NCBI RefSeq assembly: GCF_006968745.1
Contig: NZ_CP030118.1
Span: 7,342,253 to 7,406,252 of the forward strand
Direction: 5' to 3'
Origin: Brasilonema sennae CENA114
GTDB lineage: Bacteria > Cyanobacteriota > Cyanobacteriia > Cyanobacteriales > Nostocaceae
DNA: 64,000 nt
This document shows, piece by piece, positions 44,073 through 53,002 of this stretch. Each line of letters starts with the position of its first letter. Position 1 is the stretch's first letter. A program made the position numbers and the translations under genes. The notes below the pieces were generated by a model. The model did no database searches, was not told where the DNA came from, and was given only the letters and a program-made list of their open reading frames with translations.

Positions 44073-44795
44073 GTGATATCCGTGTCACCAACCTTTCGTA
44101 ATTCAAATGAAAATCGGCTTTTGGCTATCTTGCCAACAGAAGAATACGAACGTCTCCTCCCCCACATGGAGAGCATCTTTTTGCCTTTGAAGCAAATTCT
44201 TTACGAGATGAACGAACCGATTGAGTACGTCTATTTCCCGAAGAATGGTATTGTCTCTTTAGTTACTATTATGGAGGACGGCGCGACAGCCGAAATCGCT
44301 ACAGTGGGTAACGAAGGAATGATAGGTGTGCCTGTATTCCTGGGAGCAGATCAAATTCCTGGGCAAGCTTTTTCACAAGTTCCTGGTGAGTCGATGCGGA
44401 TGAAGGCAGAGGAATTTAAAATTTTTGTGACTCCAGGCAGTCCGCTTTACAAGATATTACAACGTTACACACATACACTCTTCAACCAGATTGCTCAATC
44501 AGCTGCTTGCAACTGCTTGCACTCTATCGAGAAACGATTCTGTCGTTGGCTTTTAATGACTCGCGATCGAGTACAATCTGACGAGTTCTTACTCACTCAG
44601 GAGTTTCTTGCTCAAATGCTGGGGGTTCGTCGTGCTAGTGTAAGTGAGGTCGCAAGCATTTTTCAGAAAGCTGGGATGATTAGCTACAGACGTGGGCAAA
44701 TGAGAATTCTTGACCGAACTGCCTTAGAAGCGGCTTCGTGTGAATGTTATGCAAAAGTCAAACAAGAGTTTGAGCGCTTGCTTGGTGGTAATTGA
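44073..44795 (+). CDS. Crp/Fnr family transcriptional regulator
   Basis: 240-residue regulator: cyclic-nucleotide-binding-fold domain (about 15-145: LLPHMESIFLPLKQILYEMN, GIVSLVTIMEDGATAEIATVGNEGMIGVPVFLG) and a Crp-type winged helix (LTQEFLAQMLGVRRASVSEVAS). The phosphate-binding Arg-Ser of CRP is not evident, so another or no ligand may be used. Many copies of this subfamily occur in filamentous cyanobacteria. The start is GTG 44073, with GTG 44082 as alternative. Confidence 0.92.
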   Translation: MISVSPTFRNSNENRLLAILPTEEYERLLPHMESIFLPLKQILYEMNEPIEYVYFPKNGIVSLVTIMEDGATAEIATVGNEGMIGVPVFLGADQIPGQAFSQVPGESMRMKAEEFKIFVTPGSPLYKILQRYTHTLFNQIAQSAACNCLHSIEKRFCRWLLMTRDRVQSDEFLLTQEFLAQMLGVRRASVSEVASIFQKAGMISYRRGQMRILDRTALEAASCECYAKVKQEFERLLGGN

Positions 44796-45325
44796 GGATT
44801 GTAATCTATGATGCTGTTAGTCTCACCAGGGATGTTACCCGCACTAGGTGTAGCAGTAGCTGTAGGTGTAGGGTGGGCACTGCCACTAAAACTCTCATAT
44901 ACTGGGCAGGATCTGACTAGCAGTGCCCAACGCCAGATACCTACGGAGGGAAACCCTCTCCGTTTGCGTAGCGCCCCCTTCGGGGCTAGTTGCCACAACG
45001 CGGGGAACCCGCGCAAGGCACAACTCTTGGCAGTACTGGCTCCCCTACTACGTGTGTTTCTAGTAGTAGGTCAGGAGGCAGAGCCTCCATTGCTGCATTC
45101 CTTGCCAGAGACAAGGAACCAGACAAGCCAACAAAAAATTTATTATTTTTCGTTTCTAATAAGCAAAAAATATTAAAATACCAATCTGTTTTGAGATTTT
45201 TTCCACATATTGGTTAAGAATAACTGCTTAGGAGCAATACCTCTTGTTGAACCACTAATTATCCCTGAGAGGCTGTAGTTTGACAACAAGCACAAACGCA
45301 AGTGCCTTGATAAAGTATAAAAAAT
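44796..45325. repeat. repeat-filled spacer
   Basis: Contains GGTGGGCACTGCC...GCAGTGCCCA (44872-44930, related to the inner dyad of the tandem array at 17724), the GGAGGGAAACCCTC palindrome family (44940-45030) and, at 45072-45121, a near-copy of 21805-21866. Short frames across it are repeat translations. Confidence 0.7.
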
Positions 45326-47185
45326 ATGAGTAACCAAGAAACAAATCCGGAACTAGAAGATTTATTAGAATATATCAAACGCAATCGTGGGTTCGATTTT
45401 AGCGGTTATAAGCGCACCAGCTTAAGCCGTCGAATTCAGAGACGCATGCAAACAATTAGTATTGAAAATTATACTGATTACTTAGACTATTTAGAGGTAC
45501 ACCCAGATGAGTTTATTGAGCTATTCAACACAATATTAATCAACGTCACAGCTTTCTTCCGTGAGGGACAAGCTTGGGAGTACGTCGCAAGTGAAATTAT
45601 TCCTGCAATACTTGCTAACAAACATTTGAATAAACCAATCCGAGTATGGAGTGCAGGATGCGCTTCTGGGGAAGAAACCTACAGCATAGCGATTTTGCTT
45701 GCTGAAGCACTGGGTATGGAACAGTACACAACACGGGTGAAAGTGTTTGCCACGGATGTAGACGTGGAAGCTCTTAATATGGCTCGCCAAGCAAGTTACA
45801 ATCCAAAAGATATTGAAAGCGTTCCCGCAAATCTACAGCAAAAATACTTTGAGCGAGTTAACGGTCGCTACATAGTTCAAAAAGAATTGCGTCGCGGTGT
45901 TATATTTGGTCGCCATGACTTGGTACAAGATGCACCCATCTCCAAGATTGACCTACTGGTGTGCCGTAATACTTTGATGTATTTTAATACCGAAACCCAA
46001 GCAAAAATTCTTGATCGCTTTCACTTTGCTCTGAATGATAATGGTTTTTTGTTTTTGGGGAAAGCAGAAATGTTGTTTACTCGCAATCACTCGTTTACCC
46101 CTATAGATTTACGGCGACGGGTATTTACCAAAGTTCCTAACGGCAATCTTCGAGATATGCTGTTAAGTATGGCTAATTCTTCTAGACAGCAAGCGGTGCC
46201 AGAAATTGTTGACCAAATCCGCCTTCATGAAGCAGCCTTTGAGATTGATCCGGTCGCTCAATTAGTCGTGGACCTCAACAGTATTGTTATATTGGCTAAT
46301 GCTGAAACTCGTAATTTGTTTAATCTCAATCCTAGAGATTTGGGTCGTCCGTTGCAAGATTTAGAGCTTTCTTATCGACCTGTGGAGTTGCGATCGCGCA
46401 TTGATCATGTTCGCTCCACTCGTCGCCCCATCATCTTAAAAGATATTGAGTGGTCCACTACAGACCGCGAAATGAAATCTCTCGACGTACAGATAATGCC
46501 CTTGATGGACGACAACACCGACGAAATCTTGGGTACAAAGATTGTCTTCATAGATGTGACTCGATTTAAAAATCTGCAACAGGAACTCGTAAACGCCAAT
46601 CAAGAATTAGAAACAGCTTATGAAGAACTCCAATCCACAAACGAAGAATTAGAGACTACCAACGAAGAACTTCAATCGACAGTAGAGGAGCTGGAAACCA
46701 CAAACGAAGAACTACAATCCACCAACGAAGAATTAGAAACTATGAACGAAGAACTGCAATCTACCAACGAAGAATTGCAGACTATCAACGAAGAATTGCG
46801 CCAACGTAGCCAAGAACTCAACAGAGTCAACGGTTTTTTAGAATCTATCCTGACTAGTTTACGTGTTGGCGTGGTTGTTCTAAGTCCCGACTTGCATGTC
46901 CTAATCTGGAACCGCAAAGCAGAAGATTTGTGGGGTTTGCGATTTGATGAAGTTTTTTCCAAGCACTTTATGAGTTTGGACATTAATTTGCCGTTGGAGC
47001 CACTCAGACAACCCATACGCGCAATTATCAGTGGGGATTCGGAACATTATGAAGTGTTGCTAGATGCTATAAACCGCCGGGGTAGAGCGATTCAGTGTCA
47101 GGTGATTTGCAACCCGCTGTTGGGTAACGCCTCTGATATCCAAGGACTTATTATCCTAATGGAAGAGCGCCCGCAAGTAGAATAG
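45326..47185 (+). CDS. CheR-type methyltransferase with PAS domains and NEELQST coiled coil
   Basis: 619-residue protein. CheR methyltransferase (about 5-275): GFDFSGYKRTSLSRRIQRRM, SAM site VWSAGCASGEETYS and LLVCRNTLMYF. A PAS domain follows (about 300-410). A regular coiled coil (about 420-510) built of (S/T)TNEELET/NEELQST units leads to a second PAS (about 515-610). Such proteins usually are CheB-CheR fusions in other bacteria; here CheB is a separate gene upstream. Likely part of a non-flagellar or phototaxis-like signalling pathway, feeding the PAS kinase 107 bp downstream. Confidence 0.93.
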   Translation: MSNQETNPELEDLLEYIKRNRGFDFSGYKRTSLSRRIQRRMQTISIENYTDYLDYLEVHPDEFIELFNTILINVTAFFREGQAWEYVASEIIPAILANKHLNKPIRVWSAGCASGEETYSIAILLAEALGMEQYTTRVKVFATDVDVEALNMARQASYNPKDIESVPANLQQKYFERVNGRYIVQKELRRGVIFGRHDLVQDAPISKIDLLVCRNTLMYFNTETQAKILDRFHFALNDNGFLFLGKAEMLFTRNHSFTPIDLRRRVFTKVPNGNLRDMLLSMANSSRQQAVPEIVDQIRLHEAAFEIDPVAQLVVDLNSIVILANAETRNLFNLNPRDLGRPLQDLELSYRPVELRSRIDHVRSTRRPIILKDIEWSTTDREMKSLDVQIMPLMDDNTDEILGTKIVFIDVTRFKNLQQELVNANQELETAYEELQSTNEELETTNEELQSTVEELETTNEELQSTNEELETMNEELQSTNEELQTINEELRQRSQELNRVNGFLESILTSLRVGVVVLSPDLHVLIWNRKAEDLWGLRFDEVFSKHFMSLDINLPLEPLRQPIRAIISGDSEHYEVLLDAINRRGRAIQCQVICNPLLGNASDIQGLIILMEERPQVE

Positions 47186-47292
47186 TCAACTTTTATCATT
47201 CATTGGCGTTTGAAGAATAACCTGTCAGATAGATTTTAGATCTAAGCACGATATGTATCTTGGTTGATAGAGGAGATTAGAAGAGGTGCGCC

Positions 47293-48615
47293 GTGAATCT
47301 GGACAAGTTTAGTCAGCGAATAGAGGAGGTACGCCAGCGCAGCCAATTCTTAGAATCTCGTGCTAGTGAATCACCTATGCCCCAGCAAAATGCACTCTTG
47401 GAAGCTATCGAGCAACTTAATACCGCCTTGGAAGAATTGTATGTGGCTCAGGAAGAATTGCATCAACAGAATGAGCAATTGAATATTGCTAACCAACAGG
47501 CAGAAAATGAACGTCAACGCTACCAGGAATTATTTGATTTTGCACCGGATGGTTACTTGGTCACAAATACCGACGGGAAAATTTTGCAAGCCAACCAGGC
47601 GGCTACTCAACTGCTCAACATCTCGAAAAGTTTTTTGATAGGCAAAGCGCTGGTTAACTTTGTTCCTGAGGAAGAACGTCGCGCTTTTCGTAATCAATTC
47701 TCAGGGTTATCTGATATAGGGCGAATGCAAGAGTGGGAAATCCGCTTGCAGGCGAGACAAGGTAATATATTTGATGCTAGCCTGAGTGTCACTCCTGTGT
47801 TCGCTCCCCAAGACAAATTTCAAGGCTTGCGTTGGCTTGTGCGTGATATCACCTCCCGCAAGCAAGCAGAGGAAAAACTGCGGTTAATTCAGAAAGAGAA
47901 TTTAGAGTTACAAGAAGTTGCACACATAAAAACTCAAATGATGTCAGTTCTCTCCCACGAACTGCGTACACCTTTGAATTCAATTTTGGGGTTTTCCCAA
48001 CTGCTGTTACAGCGCTACTATAATCTGTTCCCCGTCGAATTAAGAGACATGATCGAACGGATTATTAAAAGTGGCAAACATCTACTAGCACTGATTGAGA
48101 ATATGCTTGACTTCTCCAAATTGGAGAGAGATAAACTAGAACTTAATCCAGAAGAATTTAACTTAGTGGAGCTGGTGAGAGCAAGCACAGAGGAACTGCG
48201 TTGTCTTGCTGAACAAAAAAACCTCAGCTTAGTTTTGCACGCAAATATTGAAAATCCTATAGTTATCAACGATAGCGTTCGTCTACGCCAAATATTGGTT
48301 AATCTGATTTCCAACGCCATTAAATTCACAGATACAGGCGGCGTGTTTGTGGAAGTACAGCAACGAAATCAACACCAAGTCGTGTTAATGGTTAAGGATA
48401 CGGGCATTGGCATCCCCGAATCGGAACTAGCACACATTTTTCAAGAATTTTGGCAAGTTGATAAGTCTACCACACGCAAGTACGGAGGTATTGGTTTGGG
48501 ACTGGCGATCGCTGATAAATTGGTTCGCCTCATGAATGGTAGAATCACAGTTGAAAGCACCATTAACCAAGGTTCCACTTTCCGTATACAATTACCACGC
48601 AATGTTAGTCGTTAG
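47293..48615 (+). CDS. PAS-histidine kinase
   Basis: 440-residue soluble kinase: N-terminal coiled coil (QNALLEAIEQLNTALEELY), PAS (about 75-195), HisKA with H-box SVLSHELRTPLNSILGF, and HATPase (NLISNAIKFT, DTGIGIPESELAHIF, GIGLGLAIADKL). Start is GTG 47293. It is probably co-transcribed with the CheR-PAS gene. It may phosphorylate one of the stand-alone receivers at 40229, 42722 or 43144. Confidence 0.93.
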   Translation: MNLDKFSQRIEEVRQRSQFLESRASESPMPQQNALLEAIEQLNTALEELYVAQEELHQQNEQLNIANQQAENERQRYQELFDFAPDGYLVTNTDGKILQANQAATQLLNISKSFLIGKALVNFVPEEERRAFRNQFSGLSDIGRMQEWEIRLQARQGNIFDASLSVTPVFAPQDKFQGLRWLVRDITSRKQAEEKLRLIQKENLELQEVAHIKTQMMSVLSHELRTPLNSILGFSQLLLQRYYNLFPVELRDMIERIIKSGKHLLALIENMLDFSKLERDKLELNPEEFNLVELVRASTEELRCLAEQKNLSLVLHANIENPIVINDSVRLRQILVNLISNAIKFTDTGGVFVEVQQRNQHQVVLMVKDTGIGIPESELAHIFQEFWQVDKSTTRKYGGIGLGLAIADKLVRLMNGRITVESTINQGSTFRIQLPRNVSR

Positions 48616-48620
48616 TCATT

Positions 48621-48645
48621 AGTTATCAGTTATCAGTTATCAGTT
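48621..48645. repeat. (AGTTATC)3 heptamer repeat
   Basis: Three AGTTATC units between the PAS kinase and rsmH, same unit as at 2558. CACTGTT heptamers (TGTTCAC) follow at 48664-48683. Confidence 0.8.
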
Positions 48646-48675
48646 AAATCGCTTCCTCTATTGACTGTTCACTGT

Positions 48676-49569
48676 TCACTGTTCCTCAACCCTCTCGGCT
48701 ATCCTCAACTTTGCAGAACGAGCGCGGGGATTATTGACAATTTCTTCTTCTTGTGCTTCTATGGGTTTTTTCGTCAAAACCTGCAAGAAGGGCGAATCTT
48801 TAAAACTATGCTTGACAATACGGTCTTCTAAACTGTGAAAGCTAATAATTGCAATTTTGCCACCTGGTACGAGAGCATTCGGTGCTTTGCTCAAAAAAGT
48901 TTCCAGGGATTTTAACTCGTTATTGACGACAATTCGTAACGCTTGAAAAACGCGGGTAGCTGGGTGAATTCTGCCGTAGCGGTATTTTGGGGGAACACAA
49001 GAGGCGATCGCCTCTGCCAATTCTGTTGTCATGTGAAATGGACGTTGTTGAACAATCCGTCTGGCTATGCGCCGTGACAACCTTTCTTCACCGTATTGAA
49101 AGAAAATATTTGCCAGTTCAGCTTCATCCCAATCATTAATCACATCAGCCGCTGTCAGAGATTGTCGCCTGTTCATCCGCATATCCAAATTTGCTGGGGC
49201 GCGAAAACTAAAACCCCGTTCAGATGTATCCAGATGATGAGAACTAACGCCCAAATCAGCAATGATTCCGGTATACTTGCTCAGTGGAAAATCGTACGCC
49301 GCAAAATTGCTATGAATAAATTTTACACGTTCACCAAACGCCCCTAATATCTTTTGCGCCGCAGCCAAAGCGTCCTCATCCTGGTCAATAGCCGTTACTC
49401 GCACATCGGGTGCAGCTTCTAAAATCAGGCGACTGTGACCGCCACCGCCTACCGTTGCATCCAAATAATGCCCATCGGGACGGACAGCCAAACCCTCAAT
49501 TACCTGACCACTCAAAACAGGCACATGAAAAAAATCTTGTACCTCCATTCTCTCTATCTCACGCTTCAT
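48676..49569 (-). CDS. rsmH: 16S rRNA (cytosine-1402-N4)-methyltransferase
   Basis: About 297 residues (MraW/RsmH family); N4-methylates C1402 in the 16S rRNA P-site. Motifs: HVPVLSGQVIEGL, DATVGGGGHSRLIL (SAM), DLGVSSHHLD, GFSFRAPANLDMRM and IISFHSLEDRIVKH. Start choice: ATG 49569, with ATG 49548 (MEVQDFFHVPV, preceded by GAGATAGAGAG) equally plausible and ATG 49596 less so. It stands outside any dcw cluster, as usual in cyanobacteria. Confidence 0.94.
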   Translation of the reverse strand: MKREIERMEVQDFFHVPVLSGQVIEGLAVRPDGHYLDATVGGGGHSRLILEAAPDVRVTAIDQDEDALAAAQKILGAFGERVKFIHSNFAAYDFPLSKYTGIIADLGVSSHHLDTSERGFSFRAPANLDMRMNRRQSLTAADVINDWDEAELANIFFQYGEERLSRRIARRIVQQRPFHMTTELAEAIASCVPPKYRYGRIHPATRVFQALRIVVNNELKSLETFLSKAPNALVPGGKIAIISFHSLEDRIVKHSFKDSPFLQVLTKKPIEAQEEEIVNNPRARSAKLRIAERVEEQ

Positions 49570-49718
49570 ATAATAATAGTTGAACAAGTGCAACAAAACG
49601 AAACATCAAACGAAAACGCTCAACTGCCAACCTCTCTCCAACTTACTGCTTACTTCGCGTTCTTTGCTGCTACGCGGTTCCATTATAAAATTTTCCCAAA
49701 CCGGAGAACACTCTTTTT

Positions 49719-50903
49719 ATGGCAAGATTAGAAACCCGCACTGAACCCATGGTGCTGAACATGGGTCCCCACCATCCCTCAATGCACGGGGTGCTGAGAC
49801 TGATTGTAACTCTGGATGGTGAGGATGTTATTGATTGTGAACCAGTACTCGGCTACTTGCACCGAGGAATGGAAAAGATTGCGGAAAACCGCACCAACAT
49901 TATGTATGTCCCCTACGTGAGTCGGTGGGACTACGCAGCGGGGATGTTCAACGAAGCCGTGACTGTGAACGCCCCAGAAAAACTGGCAAACATTCCCATC
50001 CCCAAACGCGCCAGCTACATCCGCGTCATCATGCTGGAGTTGAACCGCATCGCTAACCACTTACTGTGGTTTGGTCCGTTCCTAGCTGACGTCGGCGCTC
50101 AAACTCCCTTCTTCTACCAATTCCGGGAACGGGAACTGATTTATGATCTGTGGGAAGCCGCCACAGGTTACCGGATGGTTAACAACAACTACTTCCGCAT
50201 TGGTGGCGTGGCGGTGGACTTACCCTACGGTTGGGTTGACAAGTGCCTCGACTTCTGCGACTACTTCGTGCCTAAAATAGATGAGTACGAGCGCTTAGTG
50301 ACTGATAACCCCATCTTCCGGCGTCGTGTTGAAGGTATTGGCACTATCACCCGTGAAGAAGCAATTAACTGGGGACTTTCTGGTCCAATGCTACGTGCTT
50401 CTGGTGTGAAGTGGGACTTACGCAAAGTTGATCACTACGAATGTTACGATGATTTCGACTGGGACGTCCAGTGGGAAACCGCTGGTGACTGCTTTGCCCG
50501 TTATGTCGTACGGATGCGGGAAATGCGCGAATCTGTCAAAATTCTTAGACAAGCCATCAAAGGACTTCCCGGTGGTCCCTACGAAAACCTGGAAGCTAAG
50601 CGCTTAGCAGCAGGCAAAAAATCTGAGTGGGATGCCTTTGATTACCAATACATCAGCAAGAAGATTTCCCCCACCTTCAAAATTCCTAAAGGTGAAATTT
50701 ACTCTCGCATCGAAAGCGGTAAAGGTGAAGTGGGAATTTATCTGATTGGTGATGATAACGTCTTTCCTTGGCGGTGGAAGATTCGCGCAGCAGATTTCAA
50801 CAATCTGCAAATTCTGCCTCATCTACTCAAAGGCGTGAAACTGGCGGATGTTGTCGTCATTCTCGGTAGTATTGACATCATTATGGGTTCTGTAGATAGA
50901 TAA
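49719..50903 (+). CDS. ndhH: NAD(P)H-quinone oxidoreductase subunit H
   Basis: 394-residue subunit of the cyanobacterial NDH-1 complex, homologous to the 49-kDa/NDUFS2/NuoD subunit that forms the quinone pocket near cluster N2. Typical opening VLNMGPHHPSMHGVLRL and EPVLGYLHRGMEKIAEN, and the C-terminal VILGSIDIIMGSVDR. Used in respiration, cyclic electron flow and CO2 uptake. The ATG at 49719 follows an AT-rich leader without a strong ribosome site. A midA gene lies 396 bp downstream. Confidence 0.97.
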   Translation: MARLETRTEPMVLNMGPHHPSMHGVLRLIVTLDGEDVIDCEPVLGYLHRGMEKIAENRTNIMYVPYVSRWDYAAGMFNEAVTVNAPEKLANIPIPKRASYIRVIMLELNRIANHLLWFGPFLADVGAQTPFFYQFRERELIYDLWEAATGYRMVNNNYFRIGGVAVDLPYGWVDKCLDFCDYFVPKIDEYERLVTDNPIFRRRVEGIGTITREEAINWGLSGPMLRASGVKWDLRKVDHYECYDDFDWDVQWETAGDCFARYVVRMREMRESVKILRQAIKGLPGGPYENLEAKRLAAGKKSEWDAFDYQYISKKISPTFKIPKGEIYSRIESGKGEVGIYLIGDDNVFPWRWKIRAADFNNLQILPHLLKGVKLADVVVILGSIDIIMGSVDR

Positions 50904-51299
50904 GGAAAATTTGGACTTTTGAACCGCAGATGAACGCCGATGGAGGCAGATATTTTTCTGTTCTCTCGGCGTTTATCTGTATGTATTTGGGTTTACAGTA
51001 CTAGGACTACTTACGCAAAATAATGAAAAAATAAACCGCATAGACGCGGAGCGGTGAGACAGCGCTGCAGGAGGGTTTCCCTCCGTAGGCGACTGCGAAC
51101 CCGATAGCCGTAAGGCGTGGCGTTAGCCATAGGGCTTCCCGCAGGGTAGGACGCAAAGAACACAAAGTTAAGAGGGTTTAAAAGGGTTTTTGCGTAAGTC
51201 CTAAATACGTTACCAGTTACCAGTTACCAGTTATTAATTGTTCCCTGTTCACTGTTTACTGTTCACTGTTCCCTGTTAAGCGTTCTTTTAGAAATCTTT
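50904..51299. repeat. spacer with palindromes and heptamer repeats
   Basis: Contains the CTGCAGGAGGGTTTCCCTCC palindrome (51063-51085), GCAGATGAACGCCG...CGGCGTTTATCTG hairpin (50929-50980), GTTACCA heptamers (51211-51232) and ACTGTTC heptamers (51248-51280). No gene. Confidence 0.7.
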
Positions 51300-52565
51300 A
51301 TGCCTTCCAATCAAGAATTATGTAAAGCGATCGCACACCGGATCACGACAAGTCCCCAAAAGCGAATCACTTTCGCTGAGTATATGGACATGGTGTTATA
51401 TCATCCGCAAACTGGTTACTATTCCACAAAGGCGCTGAAGCTGGGAAAGGAAGGTGATTTTTTTACTTCTGTTCACCTTGGTGCTGACTTTGGTGAGTTA
51501 CTGGCGGTACAATTTTTCCAAATGTGGGAAATTTTAGGACAACCTGTGCCATTTTCTTTGGTAGAAATGGGAGCAGGTCAAGGACTGTTGGCTTTAGATC
51601 TTCTTAAGTATATCAAGCAGCAGTACCCTGATTTTTTCAATGCTCTGGATTATGTGATTGTTGAAAAATCTTCAGTTTTAAGGCAAGAACAACAGCAACA
51701 GCTGCGAGAATTTTCTGTACGCTGGTTCAATTTGGAGGAGATTCCAACTCACTCTGTCACTGGCTGCTTTTTTTCTAATGAGTTGGTGGATGCTTTACCT
51801 GTGCATCAATTTGTTTTGCAAGAAGGACGATTGCAGGAGATTTTTGTCACAACGCAGGAAGAGGGAACAGGGAATAGGGAGCAGGGAGCAGGGAGCAGGG
51901 AGCAGGGAGCAGGGAACAGGGAACACTCAAAAATTCCCGTATCTACTTCTATTCCTGTAGCATCATTTGTGGAAGTTGCAGATACACCTTCAACAACCAA
52001 ACTTGAGGAATATTTTGAGCTTGTAGGAATAAATATCAGTTCTTACGCTGATGGTTATCGTAGTGAGGTTAACTTAGCTGCATTGGATTGGTTGAGTTTA
52101 GTGGCAGAGCGTTTGCAGCGTGGATATCTGTTGACGATTGATTATGGTTACCCTGCCAGTCGTTATTATAATCCTATGCGATCGCAAGGTACGTTACAGT
52201 GTTACTACAATCATCAACGCCATAATGACCCATATATCAATATTGGGACACAGGACATCACAACTCATGTTGATTTTACCACTTTAGAACGATGGGGCGA
52301 TCGCTGCGGATTAGATAAAGTTGGTTTTACCAAGCAGGCGTTGTTTTTGATGGCTTTGGGCTTGGGAGAACGAATTGCTGCCCTCTCTTATACACAGCAA
52401 CCCATCTCACAGTTGCTGCACCGCCGAGATGTCCTGCATCAGCTTTTAGATCCTCTGGGTATTGGTGGATTTGGTGTTCTGGTTCAAGCCAAAGGACTAA
52501 CCAAACAAGAAGCTACACAACCATTAAAAGGACTGAGTGTGCCAGAGCAAATGCAAATATCATGA
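51300..52565 (+). CDS. midA: MidA/NDUFAF7-type SAM-dependent methyltransferase
   Basis: 421-residue protein of the DUF185/MidA family, which in mitochondria (NDUFAF7) dimethylates an arginine of complex I subunit NDUFS2 and is needed for assembly. Motifs: ITFAEYMDMVLYHPQTGYYS, SLVEMGAGQGLLALDLL (SAM) and SNELVDALPVH. Residues about 188-209 are an in-frame heptamer repeat encoding REQGAGS-like units, inserted between strands of the fold. It is followed by the acceptable continuation KIPVSTSIPV...LLTIDYGYPASRYY. Its neighbour is ndhH, the NDUFS2 homologue. Confidence 0.9.
   Translation: MPSNQELCKAIAHRITTSPQKRITFAEYMDMVLYHPQTGYYSTKALKLGKEGDFFTSVHLGADFGELLAVQFFQMWEILGQPVPFSLVEMGAGQGLLALDLLKYIKQQYPDFFNALDYVIVEKSSVLRQEQQQQLREFSVRWFNLEEIPTHSVTGCFFSNELVDALPVHQFVLQEGRLQEIFVTTQEEGTGNREQGAGSREQGAGNREHSKIPVSTSIPVASFVEVADTPSTTKLEEYFELVGINISSYADGYRSEVNLAALDWLSLVAERLQRGYLLTIDYGYPASRYYNPMRSQGTLQCYYNHQRHNDPYINIGTQDITTHVDFTTLERWGDRCGLDKVGFTKQALFLMALGLGERIAALSYTQQPISQLLHRRDVLHQLLDPLGIGGFGVLVQAKGLTKQEATQPLKGLSVPEQMQIS
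51863..51925. repeat. nine heptamers (GGGAGCA type) inside midA
   Basis: Units: GGGAACA, GGGAATA, five GGGAGCA, two GGGAACA, 63 bp in total. Nine units of 7 bp equal 21 codons, so the frame is kept. The same heptamer is intergenic at 25211 and 36657. Confidence 0.93.
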
Positions 52566-52657
52566 AAAATTAAGCTCTATTAACAGTGTGTTGGTGATTG
52601 TTGGTCTACTATAGCAGTGATTACATTCGCAATTATATCTTTTGGAGAGTAATAATT

Positions 52658-52753
52658 ATGAGTTCTCATGATCTTTTGATGTTAGTGTTGCTACTGAGTC
52701 CAGGTCTTTTACTCTCAGTGATGATTATGGTGACTTTTGCAGCAGGTGGCTGA
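52658..52753 (+). CDS. 31-residue single-helix membrane peptide
   Basis: ATG 52658 with GGAG 9-12 nt upstream opens a 31-residue peptide: a short polar start (MSSHD), one hydrophobic helix (LLMLVLLLSPGLLLSVMIMV) and the end TFAAGG. The composition resembles the tiny subunits of photosynthetic and NDH-1 complexes, but I do not recognise a named one; it is shorter than NdhP or NdhQ. It lies 92 bp after midA in the same direction. A near-perfect inverted repeat AGAAAGCGGGGA / TCCCCACTTTCT (52757 to 52860) follows and may be a terminator. Confidence 0.6.
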   Translation: MSSHDLLMLVLLLSPGLLLSVMIMVTFAAGG

Positions 52754-53002
52754 TGGAGAAAGCGGGGACACTCTTGAGGGAGGGAGTGAGAAAGCCAACA
52801 AGCCAGACAAGTCTTGTTTTAGTGACTGCTTCACTCAAGCCAATTCCCCACTTTCTAAAGAATAGACGTCTTGCAAAAGTCATTTTTAGAAATTAAATAA
52901 ATTCTGTGTGGTTGTAAATACCCACCAAATCGGATTTTTGCAAGAAATAATTCTGAAAACGAATGATGAGAAAAAGCGATCGCTTATCAAGGAAGGTAAA
53001 AA

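Noticed and set aside
44808..45217. Open frames between the Crp-like and CheR genes
   Set aside because: They consist of dispersed repeats shared with other spacers.
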